Below, piece after piece: positions 21,515 to 34,370 of a stretch of 64,000 nucleotides of DNA; position 1 is the first letter of the stretch; each line of letters starts with the position of its first letter. Under the pieces are notes generated by a model, which had not been told where the DNA came from, ran no database searches, and saw nothing but the letters and a program-made list of their open reading frames with translations. The stretch lies in NCBI GenBank assembly GCA_027563935.2, contig CM050449.1, positions 58,297,949 through 58,361,948 on the forward strand. The letters run 5' to 3'. A program made the position numbers and the translations under genes. The DNA is from Costus lasius. Lineage: Eukaryota; Streptophyta; Magnoliopsida; Zingiberales; Costaceae.

Positions 21515-22145
21515 TGTTATACCTTGAATTAATTTTTTTTTGTTATTTAATTATTTATTTAAATTCTAAATTTTTAAATTTCAGAATCCTAGTTTAAGTA
21601 GCCCTAAAATCCCTCTCTAAACCCTAATTATTTTGCCCTATTATATCTCAAATTTTTCCCCATAAATACCCTCACCTTAAACCTATTCATTAATCCCTTA
21701 ATCTTATTTTGTGCGCCGTACGAGTTCTTCCCTTCCCCTGTTTTGTTCGTCCCTGCGAGAGCGTGCTGTGTCGCCGCCGCTGCTCCCGCACATCTTCCCC
21801 TTCGGAGATCGCCGCGTGCGTCCGGTGGCACGAGAAAGAAGCGCCGATGTCTTCCTCGTCAACCCTAGAAGCGGCGCCGCCCATCTGCAGTGTTTCGGAA
21901 CGCGTTCAGAGCTCCAGCGACGCGTCCTTTACGGCGGCGTGTCTGTCCCTTCCAGCGAATCCAGGCGGCGGTAGAAAGCTTCTCAGTGGGCGCTAATCCT
22001 TCTTCCACCCGGCGAGCTTCCCAGAAGAGCAGCGATCTTGCTTTCTTCCCCGGCGACTGCTCTGCTCTGTTCAGCGATGAGTGTCGATCTCGGCGGCAGC
22101 GTCTCTTCTTTTCCAGCATCTCTCTTCGGCGGCGACCTCCCCTCT
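21515..22145 (+). repeat. Gypsy-B 5' LTR, segment 1
   Basis: The LTR starts TGTTATACC and ends at 33505 with GGGGCGTGACA. The two ends are inverted repeats if three C-to-T or G-to-A changes are allowed. An AT-rich first 200 bases leads to a TATA-like word at 21661, then a GC-rich transcribed-looking region. The last five bases CCTCT are the Gypsy-A target duplication. Confidence 0.85.
21661..21668 (+). promoter_or_regulatory. probable TATA box of the Gypsy-B LTR
   Basis: CATAAATA lies at the change from AT-rich to GC-rich sequence, about 150 bases into the LTR. Position and context suit a core promoter; no transcript data are available. Confidence 0.4.
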
Positions 22146-24739
22146 TGTCACATCCCGTTATCTTAACCCCAAACAAGCCACACAAGTCACAAAGGAACAG
22201 GATGTTATCACACAGGATCGATGCACATGCTAAGTAAAACCGAGTTCAGGAAAAGTCGATCTGAAATTTTTTCAAGAATCCACACATTGAATTTCCAAAA
22301 AACACAAATTCACAAATGTACCTGCCACCACGCAATACTTGCACTAGACATATGCAAGTCAACAGTTATATCAAAACCACATAAAATCCGTAAAATTCAT
22401 AAATCACGTAAGGGTACCTGCCACCAGGCAATACTTGCACTAGACATATGCAAGTTCACATTTATATCAAATCCGATCGCAAATACAATTCGACTCGAAT
22501 TTCGAAGCAAAAACCACAATATCGATTTTATAATTTCATAAAACTAACGTCAATGATGTCAAACACCGAAACCAGGCCCAAGCCCGCGGTGACACAAAAA
22601 TCAAATCTCAAAACTGCCACAACCGGCATCACGAGTTCACAAGGTTTGGCCATAACCGACCCCAGTTAACTAAACACAAATAAATCTTATACATTGCACC
22701 AGCATAGTTGTAGAGAAAATCACAATATCCATAACATACGCTAACTCAGGCAATGCGCCCCTGCTCTACACCTGAAAAGAATGAGGGGTGAGCTACACAG
22801 CCCAGTGAGTGGATAATCTCAATCGACCATCCATAACATACACTCAAAGATACATGCAGATTATTTTAAAAATCTTTAGCAGAACATTATGTCAACACAT
22901 AACTAAAACAAAGAACAGAAAACAAAGAACAGAACTCATATAAACAATTAAATGTACAGACATCACACAAATGTCACCCCAGAGTAACCAAAGTTCTAGA
23001 GCCATACTCTAAACCAACTAAACACACCAACCACTTAGTTGTTGTCCAGCATAAATCAAGAGTGACCACTATGGTCCAACCCGGCTCTGGCCTAAGCACT
23101 GGGAGAAGCCTGCAAATCACATGCAACACAAACATGGACAGTGTGTAGACTCAAGAGGTGATCCCCATCCGGTCAAGATGTGATACCTTGATCTACACCA
23201 CCCCATAACACAAAAATCTAAAAGTCTAAGAGTGATGAAATCAAGAGGTGGCCCCTGTCCGACCAAGACATGGCACTTTGCTTCAATCACTCGTTCTCCC
23301 AAAGGGTTCCTTATCTGGACAACCACTAGACACAACTTATATCTTATTTCACAAAAGTGAACTCCTAAGTGTCAACCAGACTCTAGGATAGTCATTTTCA
23401 TCACGATAATCACAACAGACAGGCTGAAACATCAACCCCTCACATATCACAAACACAGGGCTGAAATCTCCAAGCCCTAACATATCACATATAGACTATC
23501 CCCTTGAGTACACAGTTACACTTAGCCTTAGTCCTATCCATAATGGTTACACAGACCACAACACCTAACATTCGAAACCACATATAATTACATAATGTAG
23601 TGTAGTGTCCTTAGGTTTCATGCTGATCAGTTTAGTATAACCTTGCTAAGTTATCACCCAAGTTTCTCAAACAAGGATACATGGCCATAAATATATAACA
23701 TGCTGCACATAGAGAAATAATCATGGATCCTATAACATTATTAGCATTTATCAGAACATCCATAAAATCAACATTAAACACATAATACTACATGTAGCCC
23801 ACGGTTTCTACAACATATTATCTACTTAAACTTTAACCTTAGTTAACAAGAATTTCATGCTCAAGAATCACTGACTTAAAACTACCTAAATTCCATTCAA
23901 GAAATATCGTAAAATTCATGTTGCAAGGTTTCGGTTTTCATGAAAGATACACCTTGAGTTTCGGTTTTTAACATGGTAAAATTATCAAGCAATCAAACTT
24001 ATCATCTAACACAAACAAATGGGTATAAATCGAATAAGACACCCCACTCACCTCTTATCTTGAACCGTGAACACCAAGATGAAGTTCTCTCCACAAACTC
24101 GTCTAAAGGCCTTGATGTTCTTAGGTAGATGCCACCAAAGGAAGAGAAAACGCCACCAAGCACCAAGGAACGCCGGCCAAGGGAAGAAGGAAGAAGAAGA
24201 ATTTCGTCCAAGCCTCCAAAGAATCGCCAAGGTTCGTCCAAGCCTTCAAGAAATCGCCAACTTCTTTGCCCTAGCCGTCCGCCCCCCTTTGGATTTTCAG
24301 TTTTTAAATTTTTAAACCCGCTAACTAATTAATTCGAATAGGGTTTATGAATTAACCCACTTACTGATTAATTCAAATTTTAAACCCAAAATCCATCTAA
24401 TTTAAGTGTAAACCCAATAACCCATAATTAATTATTCACTTAAGCGAAAATCCAATAAGGATTTAATTAACATCCAATAAGCTCTAATTAATTAATTACT
24501 AGAGTCAAAATCCATTAAGACTTAAATTAACATCCACTAACCCTTTGCCACTAGTTTATAACTAACCCCTTAAGGTTTTTAGGGATAAAATTCTCCCCCA
24601 TCCTAAGGTTGACGAAAACAAAACATAGGAAAAAATATCACAGCCAAATGATTTTATTTAAATCAAGAATAAAATATCACAGTCAAAGATTTAAATCAAG
24701 AATAATACTTACAAGGACTTAAGATCCTTGGATCTTACA
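22146..24739 (-). repeat. Gypsy-A 3' LTR
   Basis: On the plus strand it runs from TGTCACATCCC to GGATCTTACA. Read on the minus strand it begins TGTAAGATCCAAGG, as does the Gypsy-D LTR. It contains two copies of the ACTTGCA...TGCAAGT hairpin unit (about 22322-22475), two units of the GTGCCA...GGCCACC motif (23150-23285), and inverted CCAAT-type words near 24452-24481. Confidence 0.95.
22772..24051 (-). other. intron-like segment inside the Gypsy-A 3' LTR
   Basis: The minus strand has a donor-like AGAG|GTGAGTGG at 24051 and an acceptor-like TTTTCAG|GTG ending at 22772, 1280 bases apart. A hairpin TGGGCT-gtgt-AGCTCA (22804-22789) lies 17 bases before the acceptor. The same arrangement occurs in Gypsy-B, -C and -D. 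Splicing is inferred, not shown. Confidence 0.4.
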
Positions 24740-24740
24740 T

Positions 24741-24752
24741 TCCTCCCTCCTT
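24741..24752 (-). other. Gypsy-A polypurine tract
   Basis: The minus strand reads AAGGAGGGAGGA, one base before the 3' LTR. The same tract precedes the Gypsy-D 3' LTR. Confidence 0.85.
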
Positions 24753-24768
24753 ATAAAGCTTTAGTCCT

Positions 24769-27700
24769 CTAAAGCTCAACATTCATATCATCAAAAAGAT
24801 AAGCATACAACCTCCTCATATCAGCTTCAGTCTCCCAGGTCGCCTCCTCAACCGACTGATTTCTCTAGATAACTTTTACCAAAGGTATAGACTTGTTCCT
24901 CAGAACTTTATCCTTTCTATCCACAATCCGGAGAGGTCTTTCCTCAAAGGTCAAATCACTCTGAATCTGAAGAGGTTCCAACTCCAATACATGAGATGGA
25001 TCAGGATGATACTTCCTCAAGGTAGAAACATGGAATATATTATGCAAATGTTCCAAAGCAGGAGGTAAAGCTAACCTGTAAGCCACTGGACCAACTCTCT
25101 CAATAATGTCAAAAGGTCCCACAAACCTCGGGCTCAGCTTTCCTTTCTTGCCAAACCGCATAACACCCTTAGTCGGTGACACCTTTAAGAAGACATGATC
25201 CCCTACCATAAACTCTAGGGGACGACGACGGTCATCAGCATAACTCTTCTGTCTGTCCCGAGAAATCTTCAGGTTATCCTGAATCTCTTTGACCTTATCA
25301 GTAGTCTCCTGTACTGCATCAGATCTCAAAATCAATCTATCACCAGTTTCCTCCCAACACAAGGGAGTCCTACACCTTCTCCCATACAAAGCCTCATAAG
25401 GAGCCATCTGAATACTGGAGTGGAAGCTATTATTATAGGTGAACTCTATCAAAGATAGATCCCGGTTCCACTCAGAACTCCAATCAACCACATAAGCTCT
25501 CAACAGATCTTCTAAAGTCTGGATAGTATGCTCCGTCTGGCCATCAGACTGAGGATGGTATGCTGTACTAAAATTCAACTTAGTACCCAAACCCTCCTGT
25601 AAACTCTTCCAAAACCTGGACAGAAACCGAGAGTCCCTATCAGACACAATATCAACAGGCACTCCATGCAGTCTGACTATCTCATCAATGTACAACCTAG
25701 CCAGTCTCTCTAAAGGATAAGTCATCTTGATCGGGAGAAAGTGGGCTGATTTAGTGAGTCTATCAACAATCACCCAAATAGCATCATATCCCAATCTGGT
25801 TCTGGGCAAACCACACACAAAGTCCATACTGATGCATTCCCACTTCCACTCAGGAATAGGAAGAGGCTGCAACAAACCACCAGGCTTCTGGTGTTCAGCC
25901 TTTACAGTCTGACAGGTTAAACACCTAGAGACAAAATCAACTACCTCTTTCTTCATCCCCGGCCACCAAAAGCTCTTCTTAAGGTCCTGATACATCTTAG
26001 TCACACCAGGGTGTAGAGAATATTTGGAGTTATGGCTATCCTCCAATATTTCTTTCCTCAAGCTTGGTTCCTCAGGGACACACACCCTTCCACGGAACCG
26101 GAGAACACCATCATCAGACAAGCTAAAATCCTGAACTTCACCCGCAACCAAACTATCCCTGATCTGAGCTAATTTCGGATCCACAGACTGCTGATCTCTG
26201 ATCTTCTGCAACAAAACAGACTGTACTCTGAGGAAAGCCACATAACCCGACTGAACTCTAGGAGAAACACTGATCCTGAGATCTCTGAACTCCTGCAATA
26301 ACTGCCACTCACTGACCCGTAGTGCCGCTACTGAAACTACTGGATGTCTGCTCAGTGCATCAGCCACTACATTGACCTTTCCAGCCTGATACTGAATAGC
26401 GAAGTCATAGTCTTTGATCAACTCCATCCATCTTCTCTGTCTCATGTTCAACTCCTTCTGAGTGAAGATGTACTTGAGACTCTGGTGGTCAGTGAACAGA
26501 TCAAACTCTTGACCCAACAAATAGTGACGCCATATCTTCAGAGCAAAGACTACGGCCGCCAACTCCAAGTCATGAGTAGGGTAGTTCAACTCATACTCCT
26601 TCAGTTGTCTCGAAGCATAAGCTACCACATTACTCTTCTGCATCAAGACACAACCCAACCCCTTGCCTGAAGCATCCGTATAGACAGTAAACCTTTCCCC
26701 ATCACTAGGAATAATGAGGATCGGTGTACTAGTCAACCTTCTCTTTAGCTCCTGAAAGCTCTCCTCACACTTGTCATCCCAATTAAACTTGGCCTCCTTT
26801 CTGGTCAATTTAGTTAAAGGACCCACCAGCTTGGAGAATCCCTCAACAAACCTCCGGTAGTAACCTGCTAGACCCAGGAAACTTCTGATCTCAGTAGCAC
26901 TAGTCGGTCTTCCCCAATTAAGGATGGCTTGCACTTTAACTGGATCCACAGACACCCCCTGACCAGAAATCACATGCCCAAGGAAGCTGATCTTTTCTAG
27001 CCAAAACTCACACTTACTGGCCTTGGCATATAATCGGTTTTTCCTTAGGATCTCCAGTACTCTGCGCAAGTCACTGACATGATCCGAAGTAGTCCGAGAG
27101 TACACCAAGATATCATCTATGAAGACTACCACACATGAATCAAGTAATTCATGAAATACCCTGTTCATCAAATCCATGAAGACAGCAGGTGCATTCGTCA
27201 GTCCAAAAGGCATAACTAGAAATTCAAAATGCCCATACCTGGTCCTGAAAGCAGTCTTAAATATATCCTCATCCTTGACCCTAAGCTGGTAATACCCTGA
27301 TCTCAGATCAATCTTAGAGAACACTGTAGCTCCCTGTAATTGATCAAATAGATCATCAATTATGGGGAGAGGATACCTATTCTTGATAGTCACTTGGTTC
27401 AGTTGCCTGTAGTCTATACACATCCTCAGGGTTCCATCCTTCTTCTTTACGAACAGCACTGGTGCTCCCCAGGGAGAAGCACTAGGCCGGATGTAACCTT
27501 TCTCCAGCAAATCCTCCAGTTGCTTCTTAAGCTCGGCCAACTCTGAGGTAGCCATGCGGTAAGGAGCTCTGGAAATAGGTGCAGTACCTGGCACCAACTC
27601 AATGCCAAACTCTACCTCTCGTATTGGTGGCAAGCCTGAAAATTCTTCAGAGAACACATCAGGAAACTCTTGCACCACCGCCATCTGAGTCAAATCAGGA

Positions 27701-29352
27701 GTAGAATCATCCTGCACCTTAACATGTGCAATATAACCCTTACACCCACTAGCAAGTAACTTTCTGGCCTGCAGGAAAGATATCACATGTGGTCCTTGGT
27801 CTGACACTAGACCTCTCACAAAAAGCCGATTCCCATCTAGCAGATTCAAGGTGATTACTTTCTCAAAGCAATCCACAGTGGCATGATGTGAGGATAACCA
27901 ATCCATACCTAGGATGATATCATAGTCTTGCATGTCTAAAAGGATTAGATCTACAAGAAACTCATAACCCTCTACATGCACTACACAATCAACACAAACA
28001 GTGTCTGTAGATGATGATTTTCCTAAGGGAGTACTTACAGACACAACATAATCCATCACCTTAGGTAATACAGGTAAACATGCAGCAAATCTAACAGATA
28101 CAAAAGATAAATTTGCACCAGGGTCAAATAAGATGCGAGCTAACTGATCGAATACAAATAAAGTACCTTCCACGACGGATCGGGAAGCCCGTGTATCCTT
28201 CTCAGCCACGGCATAAACTCGAGTCTGGACTGTAGGCTTATCTGTGCCTCTCTGCTGCATCTCAGGCTCTTTGCAGTCTTTGATCATGTGCCCAGGTTTC
28301 TTACACCTGAAGCATACACCATTCTTCTTATAACAATCCCTCATCAGATGTCCTTTGAGCCCACAATGATGACAAATCCGATCCTCTGTGTTACCGTTCC
28401 TTGCATCCCTGGATTGCTGCGGTGCATCCCTGGACTGCTGCGGTGCCTTGTGAGAGTAGGGCTTATACCTGCTCTTCTTGTAGTCCTTATGCTTAGGGTA
28501 CTTCTTACCCTTGCCGCCATCACCAAACTGAGGAGCTGCCGCCTCAGCTGCAGGAATCACAGTCACGGTCCTCTCAGATATGTATCTCTCGATGGTGCGT
28601 GCTCGCCCAACGGTCTCACTATATGTCTCCAAGTGCTAAGCACCAACCTGTTCTCGAATGTCCCATCTGAGACCTCTGAGAAACTTGGTAGCCCTCCTCT
28701 TTTCAGTGTTTATCAGGTGAGGGGCATACTTTCCCAATTTAGTGAACTGCAACTCATACTGGTCCACAGTCATATCACCCTGCTCCAGGTGAATAAATTC
28801 CACCTCTCGGTCCTCTACCAAGCTATCAGGGAAATACTTCTCGTTAAATTGAGACAAGAAGTAGGGCCAATTTACTGCTTCATGTCTTTCTGCCGCTAAC
28901 CTCACCACGCCCTTCCACCACTCATCTGCGTCACCACGCATCATGTAGGTGGCTAGACACAGCTTGTCCTCATCGGAGCAACGCATGACTTGAAAAATCT
29001 TTTCCAAGCATAACTGCCAGTTCTCTGCAGTACTTGATTCTGGGCCCCCATAAAAAGAACTAGGACCCAGTTTCTGGAATTCACTCACTAGCGAGGCATA
29101 GCGCCTGTGAGCGTCTTCCCGAGAGTCATTCCCCACCACCCGAGTAGTAGTCTGGGATCTCTCCTGAGTCAATTGCTGCAAGAGCTGCTGTTGCGCTTCT
29201 TGATGCTGAGTCTGTTGCTGCTGCAGCATCTGAGCTTGCCTCTCTATCATGGCACCCTGTTGCCGTACCATGCCTGTCAGAGCCTCAATGGTTCTCATGA
29301 GATCTGAGGTCTGCTCACCCTCGCTGCTAGCATTTCCTCTGGATCGCACCAT
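24769..29352 (-). pseudogene. gag-pol: Gypsy-A gag-pol polyprotein with two in-frame TAG codons
   Basis: The frame reads from the ATG at 29352 to the stop at 24769-24771 without a frameshift, closely parallel to Gypsy-D. Domains in order are a Q-rich coiled coil, Retrotrans_gag capsid core, two CCHC knuckles, protease with DPGAN in place of the usual D(T/S)GA, RT with FIDD, RNase H with YTDASGKG, integrase with an HHCC finger and DDE, and a short chromodomain-like tail. The first stop is TAG at 28636-28638 after capsid, where Gypsy-D has a Gln codon. The second is TAG at 24865-24867, where Gypsy-D has TGG, and removes the last 31 residues including the tail. Both are single transitions. The order protease-RT-RNase H-integrase defines Ty3/gypsy. 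Confidence 0.93.
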
Positions 29353-29464
29353 CTTAAATTCCTACACACACATACCATAGTAAGGAAAGCAAACATAAAC
29401 CTATCAGGTGTCTAGCAATACACAAACATGTTTTCCCCCCGAACTAAGTTTTAGCTAGCCAACT
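29353..29464 (-). other. Gypsy-A leader
   Basis: This short leader between PBS and gag contains TGTTTGTGTATTGCTAGA on the minus strand (near 29412-29431). The same word occurs in the leaders of Gypsy-C and Gypsy-D. Confidence 0.7.
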
Positions 29465-29476
29465 CCTCTCATACCA
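29465..29476 (-). other. Gypsy-A primer binding site (one mismatch)
   Basis: The minus strand reads TGGTATGAGAGG three bases after the 5' LTR. Gypsy-D has TGGTATCAGAGG in the same place, so the G is probably a later mutation. Confidence 0.8.
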
Positions 29477-29479
29477 TTC

Positions 29480-32073
29480 TGTCACATCCCGTTATCTTAA
29501 CCCCAAACAAGCCACACAAGTCACAAAGGAACAGGATGTTATCACACAGGATCGATGCACATGCTAAGTAAAACCGAGTTCAGGAAAAGTCGATCTGAAA
29601 TTTTTTCAAGAATCCACACATTGAATTTCCAAAAAACACAAATTCACAAATGTACCTGCCACCACGCAATACTTGCACTAGACATATGCAAGTCAACAGT
29701 TATATCAAAACCACATAAAATCCGTAAAATTCATAAATCACGTAAGGGTACCTGCCACCAGGCAATACTTGCACTAGACATATGCAAGTTCACATTTATA
29801 TCAAATCCGATCGCAAATACAATTCGACTCGAATTTTGAAGCAAAAACCACAATATCGATTTTATAATTTCATAAAACTAACGTCAATGATGTCAAACAC
29901 CGAAACCAGGCCCAAGCCCGCGGTGACACAAAAATCAAATCTCAAAACTGCCACAACCGGCATCACGAGTTCACAAGGTTTGGCCATAACCGACCCCAGT
30001 TAACTAAACACAAATAAATCTTATACATTGCACCAGCATAGTTGTAGAGAAAATCACAATATCCATAACATACGCTAACTCAGGCAATGCGCCCCTGCTC
30101 TACACCTGAAAAGAATGAGGGGTGAGCTACACAGCCCAGTGAGTGGATAGTCTCAATCGACCATCCATAACATACACTCAAAGATACATGCAGATTATTT
30201 TAAAAATCTTTAGCAGAACATTATGTCAACACATAACTAAAACAAAGAACAGAAAACAAAGAACAGAACTCATATAAACAATTAAATGTACAGACGTCAC
30301 ACAAATGTCACCCCAGAGTAACCAAAGTTCTAGAGCCATACTCTAAACCAACTAAACACACCAACCACTTAGTTGTTGTCCAGCATAAATCAAGAGTAAC
30401 CACTATGGTCCAACCCGGCTCTGGCCTAAGCACTGGGAGAAGCCTGCAAATCACATGCAACACAAACATGGACAGTGTGTAGACTCAAGAGGTGATCCCC
30501 ATCCGGTCAAGATGTGATACCTTGATCTACACCACCCCATAACACAAAAATCTAAAAGTCTAAGACTGATGAAATCAAGAGGTGGCCCCTGTCCGACCAA
30601 GACATGGCACTTTGCTTCAATCACTCGTTCTCCCAAAGGGTTCCTTATCTGGACAACCACTAGACACAACTTATATCTTATTTCACAAAAGTGGACTCCT
30701 AAGTGTCAACCAGACTCTAGGATAGTCATTTTCATCACGATAATCACAACAGACAGGCTGAAACATCAACCCCTCACATATCACAAACACAGGGCTGAAA
30801 TCTCCAATCCCTAACATATCACATATAGACTATCCCCTTGAGTACACAGTTACACTTAGCCTTAGTCCTATCCATAATGGTTACACAGACCACAACACCT
30901 AACATTCGAAACCACATATAATCATATAATGTAGTGTAGTGTCCTTAGGTTTCATGCTGATCAGTTTAGTATAACCTTGCTAAGTTATCACCCAAGTTTC
31001 TCAAACAAGGATACATGGCCATAAATATATAACATGCTGCACATAGAGAAATAATCATGGATCCTATAACATTATTAGCATTTATCAGAACATCCATAAA
31101 ATCAACATTAAACACATAATACTACATGTAGCCCACGGTTTCTACAACATATTATCTACTTAAACTTTAACCTTAGTTAACAAGAATTTCATGCTCAAGA
31201 ATCACTGACTTAAAACTACCTAAATTCCATTCAAGAAATATCGTAAAATTCATGTTGCAAGGTTTCGGTTTTCATGAAAGATACACCTTGAGTTTCGGTT
31301 TTTAACATGGTAAAATTATCAAGCAATCAAACTTATCATCTAACACAAACAAATGGGTATAAATCGAATAAGACACCCCACTCACCTCTTATCTTGAACC
31401 GTGAACACCAAGATGAAGTTCTCTCCACAAACTCGTCTAAAGGCCTTGATGTTCTTAGGTAGATGCCACCAAAGGAAGAGAAAACGCCACCAAGCACCAA
31501 GGAACGCCGGCCAAGGGAAGAAGGAAGAAGAAGAATTTCGTCCAAGCCTCCAAAGAATCGCCAAGGTTCGTCCAAGCCTTCAAGAAATCGCCAACTTCTT
31601 TGCCCTAGCCGTCCGCCCCCCTTTGGATTTTCAGTTTTTAAATTTTTAAACCCGCTAACTAATTAATTCGAATAGGGTTTATGAATTAACCCACTTACTG
31701 ATTAATTCAAATTTTAAACCCAAAATCCATCTAATTTAAGTGTAAACCCAATAACCCATAATTAATTATTCACTTAAGCGAAAATCCAATAAGGATTTAA
31801 TTAACATCCAATAAGCTCTAATTAATTAATTACTAGAGTCAAAATCCATTAAGACTTAAATTAACATCCACTAACCCTTTGCCACTAGTTTATAACTAAC
31901 CCCTTAAGGTTTTTAGGGATAAAATTCTCCCCCATCCTAAGGTTGACGAAAACAAAACATAGGAAAAAATATCACAGCCAAATGATTTTATTTAAATCAA
32001 GAATAAAATATCACAGTCAAAGATTTAAATCAAGAATAATACTTACAAGGACTTAAGATCCTTGGATCTTACA
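29480..32073 (-). repeat. Gypsy-A 5' LTR
   Basis: This 2594 bp copy of 22146-24739 has about ten substitutions by eye and no indel. The intron-like segment here spans 30106-31385, with its hairpin at 30123-30138. Confidence 0.95.
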
Positions 32074-32078
32074 CCTCT

Positions 32079-33505
32079 TCCCTTTCCCGGTGCCGGTGAC
32101 CTATCTTTCCCATCCACGCTGCTCCTTCCCATCGAGCGTCGGCGGCGTGTTCTGTGACGCGAACGAATGCGAATGAGCGAAGGTTCGCGTGCGGCGTTCG
32201 TCCGCGTAAACCTTCGGCAAAGGTAAGTTTAGTTTTTAATTAGTTTATTTAAATCCAATTTTAGATGATAAGTGAATAATAGTAATATCTAGATTGTTAT
32301 GATGGGGGAAAATTATATAGATGGAAAAATTATTTAGATGATAATTATTTTGGGATAAGATTCTGATTTAGTAGAAAATTTGGGGTTAATGGTAATATTA
32401 TGGATAGATGTTTGATAGTTAATAACAAGGGTTTATTTAAATGATTCAGTTGAGAAAAGGAGGTAATCGAGCTTTCAGAGAGTATTCAGGAAATCAGCAA
32501 CTTCAGGTAGGAATCTTTCCCCTACCTTTGTTACGGTGTCAGATTCATGTGTAGATAGATGTGACACCTTACCTTTGAAACTATTCTGATTGATTTGATT
32601 CTAAATTCAGTTGACCTCACTATCTTATTAATTGTGCATAAATTGACTTCAGTATCATATGTTTATTATGATTGCATTGAGAATGTGTTTCTGATATTTC
32701 TGTTGGAAAGTTATGAATATTTATGAACCGTGAAAAATGATTGAGATGTTCTACTGTTATCATGTCGTGCATGCATATGATCTCTGACCTGGTGATTTAT
32801 CATCAGTGGCCTGTTTATCTGAGTTGTAGTTCTGATTATATCAGACTATGTGTTTGCCGGTTAGGGCACCGCCAGTTGTCCTTGGACAATACTACGGATG
32901 TCAGATGTTGGACGCAACATTTACCGGACTGTCTAGATACAGTCGTTCTATCGTGTGAGCTGACGATAGAAACACTCTGAGAATGAGTGCGGCTCATGAG
33001 TGAGAATTGTGGCCAAGCTTGATGATTTACACGACAACCTTCTGTTCACTTATTTTGTTGTATTATCAGTTCCTGACATGTAGTGTAGTTCTATTATTGC
33101 AAATTTCATATAAATTGAACATGCATCATATCTCTTGGTTCCTACTTAGCATTTTCGCTAACTCCCCTTGTTTCTCCTCCAGGTACCGAGTTTGCGTATG
33201 GGAGGGATAGAGTAGATAGTTAGTTACCCACCGGAGACAGAGTATCATCATATGTTCTTTGATAAAGACTTTTCTGATTTATTCTAGTCTTACAGTTAAA
33301 TTAGTTGCATCGTTGTTAGAGTTTCTTTATAAACTTTAGTTAATGAATTTTGTAATGGAGTTAGTTGATTATGTTACACAGTGTTGATGTTGAATTATTT
33401 GATTATTTGATTTTATAGTAATCATGTTCCTTTGTTCCTATCAATATTGTCATCTCCCTGGGGAACCCTGTGCTAGGAATAGCCGGCTTCCGCCGGGGCG
33501 TGACA
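32079..33505 (+). repeat. Gypsy-B 5' LTR, segment 2
   Basis: The LTR resumes after the second CCTCT (32074-32078). The GC-rich part ends at a donor-like CAAAG|GTAAGT (32223), followed by AT-rich sequence, a hairpin at 33146-33161, an acceptor-like CCTCCAG|GTACC (33182), and the LTR end GGGGCGTGACA at 33505. The full LTR without Gypsy-A is 2058 bp. Confidence 0.85.
32223..33182 (+). other. intron-like segment inside the Gypsy-B LTR
   Basis: A 960-base AT-rich span runs from the GTAAGT donor to a pyrimidine-rich CTCCTCCAG acceptor. The hairpin TTAGC-attttc-GCTAA sits 21 bases upstream of the acceptor. The stem sequence differs from that of Gypsy-A/C/D but still pairs. Confidence 0.4.
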
Positions 33506-33512
33506 ATTTTAT

Positions 33513-33524
33513 TGGTATCAGAGG
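33513..33524 (+). other. Gypsy-B primer binding site
   Basis: TGGTATCAGAGG begins seven bases after the LTR end, matching the initiator tRNA-Met type. Confidence 0.85.
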
Positions 33525-33636
33525 CAAGTTGTAAGAAAGCCTAAGGATATAGGAACATTAGGACTAGGATTGGGTTAAGGTTAGAATAATTGAATAAGTA
33601 AACATTCATTATATGACATGTTATGTTGTTGGCAGG

Positions 33637-34370
33637 ATGGCGCCAAGAACTTGAGCCAGAGCAGTCCCAAGTCAAGGAAGTAGGGGAGCCAGAAATCTTC
33701 CTGATGCTGAGGTACAGTTACCTCAAAACCTACCAAGAGCCCCTACAAGAAGAAGAAGTGGGTATGAAGCCTCAGTACCCTTAGAAACAGCACTACCTGC
33801 TGCAACAGTAAGGGACGAGGGTGAATCTTCCTCTCCTTCATTGGTACCACAACCCGTAGTAACCCAGCCAGTGAGGGTAGCCAGTATGCTTATGCAATTT
33901 TCTCAGTTGGGAAAAGATAGATTTGGTGACTTTGCCGGTACTACTGACCCCTGGGCTGCCAGAAATTGGTTACTAAAGGTGGAGCATACTTTTAGGGCAC
34001 TAGGATGCCCTGAGGAGTAAAAGGTGGAATTGGCCACGTACTTTTTATCTGATAGAGCTGGCACGTGGTGGTCTGGTATGAGAGTTACCTTTGGAGATGG
34101 TCCTATCCCTTGGGCTGATTTTAAAAGAGTATTCCTTGAGAAATATTTCCCTGAAAGTTTTCAAGACAGTCAGATGCAGGAGTTTCTGAATCTAAAACAA
34201 GGAAAAAGGACTGTAAATGTTTATGTGACTGACTTCGAGAGGTTATCTGATCTATTTCCAGAATTAGTGACCACCGAAAGGAGAAAGTGTCAACTGTTCA
34301 TCAAGGGGCTATATCACACCATAAAGGGGCAGATGAACACTATCCCTTTAGATAGCTTTCAGGAAGTGGT
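33637..34370 (+). pseudogene. gag: Gypsy-B gag, N-terminal and capsid part, two stops
   Basis: The capsid core is clear, with LATYFLSDRAGTWWSGMR, FLEKYFP and LKQGKRTVNVYVTDFERLS (34024-34260), a Retrotrans_gag domain. The start ATG at 33637 is chosen because the usual basic first residues follow it. Codon 6 is TGA (33652-33654), most simply a decayed CGA, and a TAA stands at 34018-34020. The frame is cut at 34370 by Copia-3 and continues in phase at 43429. Gag would form the particle shell; this copy cannot. Confidence 0.88.

Larger units (their letters stand above)
22146..32073 (-). mobile_element. Gypsy-A: full-length Tekay/Del-like chromovirus with two nonsense codons
   Basis: This 9928 bp element lies on the minus strand, with its 5' LTR at 29480-32073 and 3' LTR at 22146-24739 (2594 bp each, offset 7334). 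The target duplication CCTCT is perfect (22141-22145 and 32074-32078). It contains a PBS, a gag-pol frame of 1527 codons with two TAG codons, and a polypurine tract. I counted roughly ten differences between the LTRs, so it is older than Gypsy-D but not ancient. Its closest relative here is Gypsy-D. No env-like frame lies between pol and the 3' LTR. Confidence 0.95.

Noticed and set aside
28630..28632. A separate pol gene in Gypsy-A starting at a TTG near 28632.
   Set aside because: The frame simply continues gag across a TAG; Gypsy-D reads through in the same phase, so this is a nonsense mutation and not a new start.
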